Under the pieces are notes generated by a model. It did no database searches and was not told where the DNA came from. It saw only the letters and a program-made list of their open reading frames with translations. This document shows positions 18,200-26,465 of a stretch of DNA of 64,000 bases, piece after piece. Location of the stretch: positions 1 through 64,000 of the forward strand of contig NZ_FNRG01000012.1 in assembly GCF_900107835.1 (NCBI RefSeq), written 5' to 3'. The position numbers and the translations under genes were made by a program. Numbering within the stretch: the first letter of the stretch is position 1; each line of letters opens with the position of its first letter. The stretch comes from Oribacterium sp. KHPX15 (lineage in GTDB: Bacteria > Bacillota > Clostridia > Lachnospirales > Lachnospiraceae).

Positions 18200-19273
18200 A
18201 TGTTAAGAGCAATGGATGCAGCAGTTGCTGGATTAAGAGCACATCAGGGAAAGCTTGATGTATTATCTAACAATATAGCCAATGTAAACACCTTTGGCTT
18301 CAAGGCTCAGAGCTATTCATTTAAGGATACTCTGTATCATACAACCAATGCTTCCGCACAGGGAACTACAACAACTGATAAAACTGCAGCTTTGACCGGT
18401 GGTACTAATGCCGCCCAGTATGGTTACGGATCACTTACAGGAAGTATAGCAACAGATTTCACATCTTCAACACCTTCCTATATCGGTGGTTTTAATGCTT
18501 CCATAAACGGCTCCGGTTTTTTCATTACCAGCTCGCAGAATATCGTAGCCGGAATAAAAATAAATCAGGAGAATACTACGGATGCTGTTAAAGAGACAAC
18601 AAATATAATGAAAACAACCGGTTTTAATTATACAAGAGTCGGTCAGTTCAATGTGGACAGTAACGGTATGATCGTGGATTCTAACGGAAATTTCGTATAT
18701 GGATACAGACCGGATTCTTTTACGGATGCGAAGACTTATGGAATGCCAGAAACCGGTTATAATAAACAGCTAGTTCCGCTGAGAGCTCCTGTGGCAGGTA
18801 CCAATGTTGTTGATCCGGCAACCGGTGACCCTGTTACCACAACAGCTGCGATGTTTGAAGGGCTTCCTTCGATTCCGATAAAGAGCATTGAGATAGGAAA
18901 TGACGGAATTGTCAAGGCGATAGTTGAACAGGAGGTTCAGACAAGCGGCACTGCCGGTAAGATCACCAAAGAAATTTCCATAGTTATCGGTAAGGTTGCC
19001 ATCGCTTCCTTCCAGAACCAGGAGGGTCTCATGAAGGCCGGAAACAATACCTTCACAACAGCATCAAGCGACAATACCGGTAATGTTACAGCAACCGAGC
19101 CGGGCGTTGGTGCCACACCTACTCTTATGGCAGGCTACCTTGAGAACTCCAATGTTGATCTCGCAAAGGAATTTACCGATATGATCACCTCTCAGAGAGG
19201 TTTCCAGGCTAATTCCAAAGTTATTACGGTTTCTGACGAAATTCTGCAGGAACTTGTAAATATGAAGAGATAA
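18200..19273 (+). CDS. flgE: Flagellar hook protein FlgE
   Basis: FlgE is the subunit of the hook. The 357 residues have the rod/hook N-terminal motif (VLSNNIANVNTFGFK near 22-36), variable central beta domains with Thr-rich segments, and the conserved C-terminal helix (YLENSNVDLAKEFTDMITSQRGFQANSKVITVSDEILQEL in two halves). It follows flgD and the TIGR02530 gene as expected. Confidence 0.94.
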   Translation: MLRAMDAAVAGLRAHQGKLDVLSNNIANVNTFGFKAQSYSFKDTLYHTTNASAQGTTTTDKTAALTGGTNAAQYGYGSLTGSIATDFTSSTPSYIGGFNASINGSGFFITSSQNIVAGIKINQENTTDAVKETTNIMKTTGFNYTRVGQFNVDSNGMIVDSNGNFVYGYRPDSFTDAKTYGMPETGYNKQLVPLRAPVAGTNVVDPATGDPVTTTAAMFEGLPSIPIKSIEIGNDGIVKAIVEQEVQTSGTAGKITKEISIVIGKVAIASFQNQEGLMKAGNNTFTTASSDNTGNVTATEPGVGATPTLMAGYLENSNVDLAKEFTDMITSQRGFQANSKVITVSDEILQELVNMKR

Positions 19274-19309
19274 ACTTATAATATCTCTTAAAATGCATAA
19301 AAATCTTGA

Positions 19310-19335
19310 TAGCGGCGTTATATATAACGCCGCTA
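19310..19335 (+). promoter_or_regulatory. Perfect 26-base palindrome upstream of flbD
   Basis: Two 13-base arms (TAGCGGCGTTATA and its exact complement) adjoin without a spacer. No T run follows, so it is not a typical terminator. Its second half lies between the -35-like TTAT (19318) and the -10-like GCCGATAA of the candidate promoter listed next, so it may be an operator or an RNA stem. Confidence 0.5.
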
Positions 19336-19345
19336 TAGCCGATAA
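19318..19345 (+). promoter_or_regulatory. Possible internal sigma-28 promoter before flbD-motA-motB
   Basis: TTAT, 16 bases, then GCCGATAA. The -10 element is the exact FliA consensus, but the spacer is one base longer than in the other candidates here. motA and motB are sigma-28 genes in several bacteria, which fits. Confidence 0.4.
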
Positions 19346-19366
19346 ATTGAGAAGGAATACTATTTT

Positions 19367-19582
19367 ATGATCGAACTCATCCGATTAAACGGTGAACCAC
19401 TGTACGTAAATTACCTCCAGATACTGTCGATCGAAAAGATACCTGAAACCAAGGTGAAGCTGACAACGGGCGATTATTATCTGGTTAAGAATACATTGGA
19501 GGACATCGAAGCTCAGATTATAAGATTTCTGCATGAGGTAGTGATCTTCAGGGGTGTGGATGTTCCGGGTGAGAAATTATAA
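19367..19582 (+). CDS. flbD: FlbD/SwrD-family flagellar protein
   Basis: This 71-residue protein begins MIELIRLNGEPLYVNYLQILSIE, the signature of the short FlbD family found next to motA in spirochaetes and Firmicutes. The Bacillus member SwrD raises swimming/swarming torque. No membrane segment is visible. A strong palindrome and a possible sigma-28 promoter lie just upstream. It is followed 30 bases later by motA. Confidence 0.88.
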   Translation: MIELIRLNGEPLYVNYLQILSIEKIPETKVKLTTGDYYLVKNTLEDIEAQIIRFLHEVVIFRGVDVPGEKL

Positions 19583-19612
19583 GATAAGAGGGGTTACAGG
19601 AGGCTTAGCTAG

Positions 19613-20413
19613 ATGGATTTAACTCTTATAATCGGTTGGATTATAGCGGCAGCGCTTATCGTCAACGGTATCACTTTCGAAAAACTTGGAAACTTCGTTG
19701 ATATACCGTCTCTGGTCATCGTTGTTGGTGGTACCATAGCCTGTCTGATAGCTTGTTATCCTTTCAGAATGCTGAAGGATATTCCGAAGCATATCGGAAC
19801 CTGTCTCAGAGGCCCGAAGAAGTATGATGTTCCGAAAACTGTAGAGCAGCTTGTGGACCTCGCCATGATAGCAAGACAGAGCGGACTTCTGGCACTGGAA
19901 GAAAAGGCAGGAGAGATAAAGGAACCGTTTTTCAAATCGGCGGTACTTATGATCGTGGATGCAAACGATCCCGATAAAGTCAGATTTGTGCTTGAGAGAC
20001 AGGTTGAAGATATGATGACCCGTCATGATGAGGCAAGAGGTATGTATGTTAAGGGATCAGCCCTGGCACCGGCTTTTGGAATGATCGGTACACTGGTTGG
20101 ACTTGTAAACATGCTTAGAGGTATGGATCTTTCCGGATCCGGAGGTGCAAGTACCCTCGGACAGGACATGGGTGTTGCCATGATCACAACATTCTACGGT
20201 TCTGCCCTTGCAAACGTTATATTCCATCCTATCGCACAGAAGCTTGCGGTAAGAGAAGGAGAAGAGGTTCTTTACTGTTCTACGGTTATTGAAGGCGTTA
20301 TATCCATTCAGTCAGGTGAGAACCCCAAGTATATCAGAGAACATCTTCTTGCATCATTGCAGAGAGGACAGCAGACCAAGCTGCTTAAGAAGGCAGACGG
20401 AGGAGGTAAATAA
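19613..20413 (+). CDS. motA: Flagellar stator protein MotA
   Basis: MotA is the four-helix membrane subunit of the proton or sodium channel that drives rotation. The 266 residues show helices at about 3-22, 32-50, 148-168 and 185-205. Also present are the conserved MIGTLVGLVNML segment of helix 3 and a charged cytoplasmic loop that contacts FliG. Spacing to motB is 3 bases. The ion used cannot be decided by eye. Confidence 0.94.
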   Translation: MDLTLIIGWIIAAALIVNGITFEKLGNFVDIPSLVIVVGGTIACLIACYPFRMLKDIPKHIGTCLRGPKKYDVPKTVEQLVDLAMIARQSGLLALEEKAGEIKEPFFKSAVLMIVDANDPDKVRFVLERQVEDMMTRHDEARGMYVKGSALAPAFGMIGTLVGLVNMLRGMDLSGSGGASTLGQDMGVAMITTFYGSALANVIFHPIAQKLAVREGEEVLYCSTVIEGVISIQSGENPKYIREHLLASLQRGQQTKLLKKADGGGK

Positions 20414-20416
20414 CAG

Positions 20417-21454
20417 ATGAAAAAGAAAGGCGGAGGAGGTGACGAAGGCGGAAGCTGGATGGACACGTATGGTGACCTCGTAACCTTGCTTCTGTGCTTT
20501 TTCGTTCTTTTGTACTCCATGTCAAGTGTTGACAGCCAGAAATGGGATCTCTTCGTAAGAAGTATCTATCCGGATGGCAAAACCCCCAGTGAGAGAGCTG
20601 CTCAGGAAAAAGAGGATACTGCTCTCATTAACGCCCAGGTTGTGGAAGAAGGAGTGCCGCCGGAGGGTATAGTGGGAAACCCCGAGATTGAGGAGAACCT
20701 TCTGGAGAAGTCGGATCTGTCCGAGATTTATCTTCAGATAGCCCAGAAACTCAATGAGGCCGGTATCGAAGGGGTAACCGTAACCCGGGGTGAGGACTAC
20801 ACCTTCGTGGTTTTTAAGGATAAAGCCTTTTTTGCCGGTGATAGTTCTGTATTATCTGAGCAGGGGCAGAAGACACTGGACATATTATGTGATACAATAA
20901 GCAAAGATAATGAATTGATATCACAGCTTAATGTAATGGGTCATACCGCACAGGCTGATCCGAGTAAGATAAACAATGCAAGAAACGACCGTATGCTTAG
21001 CGCCATGAGAGCAGCAGAGGTCTGTATCTACATACAAAATAAAGAATTCCTGGATCCGGATAAGCTGGTAAGCATCGGATACGGGCAGTTCAGACCTCTT
21101 GAGGACAATTCCACACCTGAAGGAAGAGCTGCCAATCGAAGGGTTGAGATACTGATCATAGATAAGGACGGTGATGTCAAGGATCTGGATGAGTATTATA
21201 AGGAACTGAATGAAGGCATTAACGCTGACACCACTATCATTACAACCGGTGAAAGCGTAGCAACGGCAGATGATGGATTGTCTGCCGGTATAAGTGAAAA
21301 TACGGTGATGCTGACTCCTGCCGGAGGAAGTGATACATCGTCTGTTACCTCATCCGCCGAGGGAGTGTCGGGTCAGGCTGATTTAGAAAGTTATGCAGCA
21401 AACGCAGTGAAGGATTTAACTTCACTGGATGCCGCTTTACAGGCCGGACCGTAG
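20417..21454 (+). CDS. motB: Flagellar stator protein MotB
   Basis: MotB anchors the stator to peptidoglycan. After a basic Lys/Gly-rich start comes WMDTYGDLVTLLLCFFVLL, where the Asp of YGDL is the ion-carrying residue. An extracellular linker follows, then an OmpA-like peptidoglycan-binding domain at about 150-260 (N-N-A-R-N-D-R-M-L-S and GRAANRRVEI). The 345 residues include an extra Ser/Thr/Ala-rich tail of about 80 residues after the OmpA domain, longer than usual. No fliL follows it. Confidence 0.93.
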   Translation: MKKKGGGGDEGGSWMDTYGDLVTLLLCFFVLLYSMSSVDSQKWDLFVRSIYPDGKTPSERAAQEKEDTALINAQVVEEGVPPEGIVGNPEIEENLLEKSDLSEIYLQIAQKLNEAGIEGVTVTRGEDYTFVVFKDKAFFAGDSSVLSEQGQKTLDILCDTISKDNELISQLNVMGHTAQADPSKINNARNDRMLSAMRAAEVCIYIQNKEFLDPDKLVSIGYGQFRPLEDNSTPEGRAANRRVEILIIDKDGDVKDLDEYYKELNEGINADTTIITTGESVATADDGLSAGISENTVMLTPAGGSDTSSVTSSAEGVSGQADLESYAANAVKDLTSLDAALQAGP

Positions 21455-21529
21455 TTTTATTTATTATACGCCTGCCGTGTAAAGAGGTGTGTTAACCTGG
21501 TATGATAAACAATGAGGGGTGTTTAACAT

Positions 21530-22630
21530 ATGGCAGACGTATTATCCCAAAGTCAGATTGATGAACTTCTGAAATCAATGTCCGGTGGCGGCGGATCTTC
21601 ATCCAAAGAAGAAAAAGTTGAGGAAACCAAAGCTTCAGCGGAATCGGAAAAGAAAGAAGAAGAAAACTTTAATAAGTATGATTTCTATAGTCCTCGTAAG
21701 TTCACAAAGGATAAGATCAAGCTCCTTAGAAGTATTTATGAGAACTATGCAAGAATCCTTACATCTCAGGTAAACGGTGTATTCCGTGTTCTTACGGATA
21801 TAACTGTTATAGAGCTTAGAGAAAGCCGTTACTATGAGTATGTAAACATGTTCCATGAGAATGACTGCATGACCATAGTTGATGCTTATATCAGCGAAAA
21901 GGGCAAGAGTAACGTGCCTCTCATGATATATTGCACACCGGGTCTTATCATCACACTTATAAATCACATGCTGGGTGGAGGTGATTCGGTTGTTCGTGTA
22001 GAGGATAACTATCGTTATTCCGACGTGGAGATGGCACTTTACAAGAAGGTGCTTGACTATGTTATCCATTCCATGGACGATGGATTCTCCAATTACATAA
22101 ACATTGACTTCAAGATGCAGAGAGTGGAGGAAAACCCCTCCATGACTCAGGAGATAGGTCTTGATGAGACAGTTGTTATCCTGGTTCTCAATGTAGACGT
22201 TTCCGGAATTGCTGCAGAGAAGATAAGGATCTGTATACCGGGTACATTGCTTGAGCATATCTTTAAGATTATTGATAACCGTAAGCATATCGCAAGAGGC
22301 TTCTCTTACGAGAACAATTCGGATGTTATCATGAATCATATAAAGGATACCAAGTTCCCTATCACAGGTCAGCTTGGAGTTATAAAGCTTGATATAAGTG
22401 ATATTTATCATTTGCAGGTGGGTGATGTTATAGATTTGAACAAATCCGCCAAAAGTAAGGTCAAGCTCTATGTGGGCAGACAGCCCTGGTTCATGGGAAC
22501 CATGGGTGTCCACAAGAAAAATATCGCGGTACGTATTGAAGACAGAATAAGGCCCACCGGGAAGGATAAACCCACGGAGGAGATTATCGCGGATCTTTTG
22601 AGTGAGTCTGTTGAGCAGAAGACAGGTTGA
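21530..22630 (+). CDS. fliM: Flagellar motor switch protein FliM
   Basis: FliM receives phosphorylated CheY and sets rotation direction. The 366 residues start with the CheY-binding peptide LSQSQIDELLKSM, followed by a Gly/Ser/Glu linker, a CheC-like middle domain, and a C-terminal SpoA-like domain (VGDVIDLNKSAKSKVKLYVG). The ribosome binding site is GAGGGGTG. It stands between motB and cheY. Confidence 0.95.
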   Translation: MADVLSQSQIDELLKSMSGGGGSSSKEEKVEETKASAESEKKEEENFNKYDFYSPRKFTKDKIKLLRSIYENYARILTSQVNGVFRVLTDITVIELRESRYYEYVNMFHENDCMTIVDAYISEKGKSNVPLMIYCTPGLIITLINHMLGGGDSVVRVEDNYRYSDVEMALYKKVLDYVIHSMDDGFSNYINIDFKMQRVEENPSMTQEIGLDETVVILVLNVDVSGIAAEKIRICIPGTLLEHIFKIIDNRKHIARGFSYENNSDVIMNHIKDTKFPITGQLGVIKLDISDIYHLQVGDVIDLNKSAKSKVKLYVGRQPWFMGTMGVHKKNIAVRIEDRIRPTGKDKPTEEIIADLLSESVEQKTG

Positions 22631-22691
22631 TGCTTCTCTCACAGTTCATGATATATAACGTATATTTTATTAAAAGCTAGGAGAAAAAAGT

Positions 22692-23060
22692 ATGGCTAAG
22701 ATTATGCTTGTTGATGATGCTGCATTCATGCGTATGATGGTTAAGAATTCCCTTACAAAGGGCGGCTTTGCTGATTGTGAATATGTTGAGGCACAGGATG
22801 GTGCCGAAGCAGTAAAGAAGTATGATGAGGAGAATCCTGACCTTGTTATCATGGACATCACCATGCCCAATATGGATGGTCTTCAGGCTCTTAAGAAGAT
22901 CAGAGAAGCTCATCCTGATGCAAAGATCGTTATGTGTACCGCAATGGGTCAGGAATCAATGGTTGTTGATGCGATAAAGTCCGGTGCAAAGGATTTCGTT
23001 GTAAAGCCATTTAATGCAGAAAGAATCACTTCTACAGTAAAGAATATTCTTGGTGCATAA
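22692..23060 (+). CDS. cheY: Chemotaxis response regulator CheY
   Basis: A single receiver domain of 122 residues with no output domain. Acidic residues lie at LVDDAAF, the phosphorylatable Asp near 55 in VIMDITMPNMDG, the Thr in CTAMGQ and the Lys in VKPF; all catalytic positions are intact. Location between fliM and fliY marks it as the motor-binding CheY rather than another response regulator. Confidence 0.92.
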   Translation: MAKIMLVDDAAFMRMMVKNSLTKGGFADCEYVEAQDGAEAVKKYDEENPDLVIMDITMPNMDGLQALKKIREAHPDAKIVMCTAMGQESMVVDAIKSGAKDFVVKPFNAERITSTVKNILGA

Positions 23061-23112
23061 ATGAACCGGAGCGACATGTTCCTTTGTGCTTTTAAGGAAG
23101 AGAGGGAATGAT

Positions 23113-23565
23113 ATGTCATTTTTGAGTTCGTTCGATATAGCAGCCTCCGGAATGAGCGCCCAGCGCCTCAGGATGGATATAGCTGCTGAGAATATAGCCA
23201 ATGTTGATACGACCCGCACTGAATCAGGCGGCGCATATCAGCGTAAGGATGTTGTGTTTGAAAGCTACGGAGAGGGATCTTTCGCTGAAGCATTCAGAAA
23301 TGCCCAGCGAGGCAGAGGCTTTCGCGCACAACAAAGATCGGGAGTCAGAGTCTCGGAGATCATTACTGACACCCGTGAGATGAAACGAGTATACAATCCT
23401 TCCCATCCCGATGCGGATGCGGATGGATATGTGGAAATGCCCAATGTTGATGTACTGAAGGAAACAGTAGACAGTATGTCCGCTACCAGATCTTATGAAG
23501 CGAACGTTACTGCTCTTAATGCTATGAAGGCGATGGCACAGAAGGCACTTGAAATAAAGACTTAA
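23113..23565 (+). CDS. flgC: Flagellar basal-body rod protein FlgC
   Basis: FlgC is a proximal rod subunit. The 150-residue protein has the N-terminal rod motif (FDIAASGMSAQRLRMDIAAENIANVDTT, in two runs) and the C-terminal VDVLKETVDSMSATRSYEANVTALN helix typical of FlgC. ATG 23113 is preferred because AGAGGG lies 6 bases upstream; the TTG at 23086 is unsupported. It is out of its usual place: in most genomes flgB-flgC precede fliE, but here flgC sits between cheY and fliY and flgB is not visible anywhere in the window. Confidence 0.92.
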   Translation: MSFLSSFDIAASGMSAQRLRMDIAAENIANVDTTRTESGGAYQRKDVVFESYGEGSFAEAFRNAQRGRGFRAQQRSGVRVSEIITDTREMKRVYNPSHPDADADGYVEMPNVDVLKETVDSMSATRSYEANVTALNAMKAMAQKALEIKT

Positions 23566-23597
23566 CTACTATTTTTGAGGGGTAAAGGAGAGTAGGA

Positions 23598-25043
23598 ATG
23601 GGTGCTGGTCGCTTTAATGAAATGGAAATGGACGCCATAGGCGAGATAATGAATATCAGCCTTGGCTCTTCGGCAACAGCATTATCAACGATGCTCGGTA
23701 CGAAGGTCAATATTACAACGCCTATAGTTAAGGTACAGAGTAGAACGGAGTTCGAGTTCAGGGAGCTTGAACCCGCTATTGGCGTTGAGATTTCCTACGT
23801 AAAAGGTCTTGACGGAAAAAATGTCATGATGTTCAGCCGGAACGATGTGCGTGTCATCGTCAGCATGATGATGGGCATGGACATTCCGGAGGAAGAGTTT
23901 GTGATGGATGAGATGAATGCATCTGCCATCCGTGAAGTCATGAACCAGATGATGGGATCTTCCGCAACAGCGCTTTCAGAGTTCCTGGGAACAACTGTGG
24001 ACATTTCTACGCCCGTATCTTTTGAAATTCCAAACGAAAAAGAATTTAAAGAAAAATATTTCCCCGGTGATAATGAAGAAGTTGTAGTTCGCTTTACTCT
24101 CGAAATAGAAGATAAACAGCTGGAAAGTGAATTCCTTAATATCATGTCCGTATCGCTTATGAGACGACTGCTTCAGCCCTTTGCTGAGCAGTTTGGTCTG
24201 GAGCTTAGCGATGGAGGTGATGACGAGGAGGATAATGCTGCAGCAGAAGCGGAAGTTCAGGAGCAGGCACCAGAGCCTGCACCGGCAGCAGCTGCTTCTT
24301 CAGGACCTTTGGATCAGGCAGCGGTAGATGCGCTTCTTAACGGAGGAGCGTCAGAACCTGCTCCGGCCCCGGCAGCATCCTCAGGACCTTTAGACCAGGC
24401 GGCAGTAGATGCACTTCTTCATGGTGGAGCTTCGACAGAACCTGCACCTGCGCCTGCAGCGGCAGCTCCGGCGCCCGCACCTGCCCCGGCCCCTGCACCT
24501 GCCCCGGCAGCACCTGCAGCACCTGCACCTGCAGCACCTGCACCACAGCCGATACCTGCCCCGGCAGCAGCGGCACCTCAGTATGTTCAGAGTGTAGCAG
24601 CGGCCCCGGATCCTTTGACCTTGCAGCTTCTTAACCAGATGCAACAGTCACAGACCCAGATGATGCAGCTTATAAAGGATATAGAGGAAGACAGAAAGAA
24701 TGCAAGAAAAGAACCGAGACCCGGTGTTAAGGTTCAGTCTCTCAGTTCACCTGAATATGCTGATTCCGTTGAGGGTGAAGAGCAGGAAGAAAACAGAGAG
24801 ATGCTTATGAAGGTTCCTCTGGATATCTCTGTTGAGATAGGAAGGACCAAGAAGCTTGTCAAGGATATCCTTGAATTCACACAGGGTTCCCTGGTGGTTC
24901 TGGATAAGATGGCCGGTGAACAGGCAGACCTCTATGTAAACGGTGAGTGTATAGCCCGTGGAGATATAGTTGTCGTTGAAGATAACTTTGGTATCCGTAT
25001 CACCGAGATCATCAATAAAGAAATAAGTACGGAAGGTTTGTGA
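23598..25043 (+). CDS. fliY: FliY/FliN-type switch phosphatase with a long Ala/Pro linker
   Basis: FliY is both a C-ring component and a CheY-phosphate phosphatase. Two CheC-like active-site helices are seen, at about 12-34 (IGEIMNISLGSSATALS) and 109-131 (IREVMNQMMGSSATALS). A linker of about 140 residues follows, then a FliN/SpoA domain at about 405-478. Inside the linker are two near-identical 19-residue copies at 234-252 and 261-279 (core LDQAAVDALL), resembling the FliM/FliY CheY-binding peptide, then a nearly pure Ala-Pro stretch at 281-325. At 481 residues it is longer than usual FliY. Start ATG with AAAGGAG upstream. Confidence 0.93.
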   Translation: MGAGRFNEMEMDAIGEIMNISLGSSATALSTMLGTKVNITTPIVKVQSRTEFEFRELEPAIGVEISYVKGLDGKNVMMFSRNDVRVIVSMMMGMDIPEEEFVMDEMNASAIREVMNQMMGSSATALSEFLGTTVDISTPVSFEIPNEKEFKEKYFPGDNEEVVVRFTLEIEDKQLESEFLNIMSVSLMRRLLQPFAEQFGLELSDGGDDEEDNAAAEAEVQEQAPEPAPAAAASSGPLDQAAVDALLNGGASEPAPAPAASSGPLDQAAVDALLHGGASTEPAPAPAAAAPAPAPAPAPAPAPAAPAAPAPAAPAPQPIPAPAAAAPQYVQSVAAAPDPLTLQLLNQMQQSQTQMMQLIKDIEEDRKNARKEPRPGVKVQSLSSPEYADSVEGEEQEENREMLMKVPLDISVEIGRTKKLVKDILEFTQGSLVVLDKMAGEQADLYVNGECIARGDIVVVEDNFGIRITEIINKEISTEGL

Positions 25044-25402
25044 TAGCTATGCACAGTACTATTTCACTCTTATCCGGATTTTTGGTATTTGTAATCATTC
25101 TGCTGCTGGCTTATGTCTGCAGCAGATATTTAGGTAAGACCTGGCAGTTCCACGGAACCGCAAAATATATGGAAGTCATAGATCAGCTTGCAGTTGGACA
25201 GGATCGCCTGCTGCTGATCGTTAAGATTAATGAAAAGCATTATCTTATGAGCTCCTCTTCTCAAGGGGTTTCTATCCTCACGGAGCTCGATGGCGATTTC
25301 TCGTCGGAAGAGAGTACGGGTCCTCATATGACCGGCGATTTTTCTCAGTATCTGAACAGATATTGGAAGCAGTTCAGAGACGGAAAGGATAGCAGTAAAT
25401 AA
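25040..25402 (+). CDS. fliO: Flagellar export protein FliO
   Basis: FliO assists assembly of the FliP-FliR export gate. The 120 residues have one membrane helix at about 9-28 and a short cytoplasmic domain (VIDQLAVGQDRLLLIVKINEKHYL) typical of FliO/FliZ. The GTG start overlaps the fliY stop; an ATG nine bases later (25049) is the alternative, with GGAAGG 12 bases upstream. It overlaps fliP by one base (TAATG). Confidence 0.85.
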   Translation: MIAMHSTISLLSGFLVFVIILLLAYVCSRYLGKTWQFHGTAKYMEVIDQLAVGQDRLLLIVKINEKHYLMSSSSQGVSILTELDGDFSSEESTGPHMTGDFSQYLNRYWKQFRDGKDSSK

Positions 25403-26058
25403 TGGGGGATTTACTGACCGGATTAAATGGCGGAAACGTTCCGACCTTGGATTTGATATTTATGCTGACGATGGTGGCCCTGGTGCCATCTATTGTTGTC
25501 ATGATGACTTCGTTCACTCGAACAATCATTATCCTGTCTTTTACAAGAACAGCAATGGGTGTTCAGCAGACACCGCCCAACATGGTCATAGCAGGTATGG
25601 CCCTGTTTCTTACGCTCTTTATCATGAGTCCCACAATTGCCCAGATAAACGAACAGGCATATCAGCCTTACAGAGCTGGAAGGATCAACCAGGAAGAGTG
25701 CATCAGACGTATGGTGGTTCCCGCCAAGGAATTCATGCTCAGAAATACGGAAAAGGAAACCCTCGACAGATTTGTGGAGATGGCTGAAGTAGCGGTTCAG
25801 GACGATGTAAGAGATTATCCCATTACCATCATAACCCCCGCTTTTATGACATCGGAGCTTAAAAGAGGCTTCACCGCAGGTTTCCTCATCTATCTTCCCT
25901 TTCTTCTTATAGATATAGTTGTTTCCACAACTCTTATGGCCATGGGTATGGTAATGCTGCCACCCGCCATGGTTTCCATGCCTTTCAAACTTTTGCTTTT
26001 TATATCTGTGAATGGTTGGGAACTGATGTTTTCTACCATCATCAGGAGTTTCAGATAG
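25402..26058 (+). CDS. fliP: Flagellar export gate protein FliP
   Basis: FliP is a core subunit of the export gate. The 218 residues include the signature LVPSIVVMMTSFTRTIIILSFTR (in two runs) near 28-50, the QTPPNM motif, a soluble loop, and the C-terminal helices ending near ELMFSTIIRSFR. It is shorter at the N-terminus than enterobacterial FliP because no cleavable signal peptide is present. Translation is coupled to fliO. Confidence 0.95.
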   Translation: MGDLLTGLNGGNVPTLDLIFMLTMVALVPSIVVMMTSFTRTIIILSFTRTAMGVQQTPPNMVIAGMALFLTLFIMSPTIAQINEQAYQPYRAGRINQEECIRRMVVPAKEFMLRNTEKETLDRFVEMAEVAVQDDVRDYPITIITPAFMTSELKRGFTAGFLIYLPFLLIDIVVSTTLMAMGMVMLPPAMVSMPFKLLLFISVNGWELMFSTIIRSFR

Positions 26059-26122
26059 ACGACAGGCTCACAGTGACACGTCGGACACCTTCTGACAGGA
26101 TCGCAGCGGACAAAAAACAAAT

Positions 26123-26154
26123 ACAGGAGCCAATCAGATTAGCATCTGAATGTC
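26123..26154 (+). repeat. Leader element shared with the flgG-like gene (copy 1)
   Basis: ACAGGAGC is followed by CAATCAGAT, TAGC, ATCTG and AATGTC. The CAGAT/ATCTG arms form a small hairpin. A near copy lies at 32589-32621. A second perfect hairpin (GGCGAAT / ATTCGCC, 26164-26180) stands between this copy and the fliQ ribosome binding site. Confidence 0.5.
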
Positions 26155-26197
26155 AGAAATAAAGGCGAATAACATTCGCCTATAGAGGAGATATATA

Positions 26198-26464
26198 ATG
26201 ACCACCGGAGTTGCACTTGACACATTGAGAGAGACATTTATGCTGGCTCTGGAAATAGCTTTGCCGCTCTTACTTATAAGTATGATAGTCGGTGTAGTGC
26301 TGGCTATATTCAGTGCTGCCACTTCCATAAATGAGCAGACCCTTACATTTGTGCCTAAGCTTTTATCCATTCTTATTGTGCTGGCACTTCTTGGAAGTAC
26401 CATACTTGTAAAGATCCAGGAATTTTTTGTGAAGATTCTAGATATGATAGCTTCCGGAGGCTGA
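26198..26464 (+). CDS. fliQ: Flagellar export gate protein FliQ
   Basis: FliQ is an 88-residue, two-helix membrane subunit of the export gate. Visible are helices at about 16-38 and 50-72 and the family segment AISLxxPLLLISMIVGVVLAIFSAATSINEQTL-like run in the first half. The 139-base gap before it has two hairpins next to the ribosome binding site GAGGAG. fliR follows directly. Confidence 0.94.
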   Translation: MTTGVALDTLRETFMLALEIALPLLLISMIVGVVLAIFSAATSINEQTLTFVPKLLSILIVLALLGSTILVKIQEFFVKILDMIASGG

Positions 26465-26465
26465 C

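Noticed and set aside
21635-22642. A 335-codon open frame on the minus strand across fliM.
   Set aside because: It is antisense to a clear FliM, has no ribosome binding site and shows no family resemblance; a shadow frame.
24440-24580. Repetitive GCACCTGC-type units as a CRISPR or satellite repeat.
   Set aside because: They are in-frame Ala-Pro codons of the FliY linker; there are no regular spacers.
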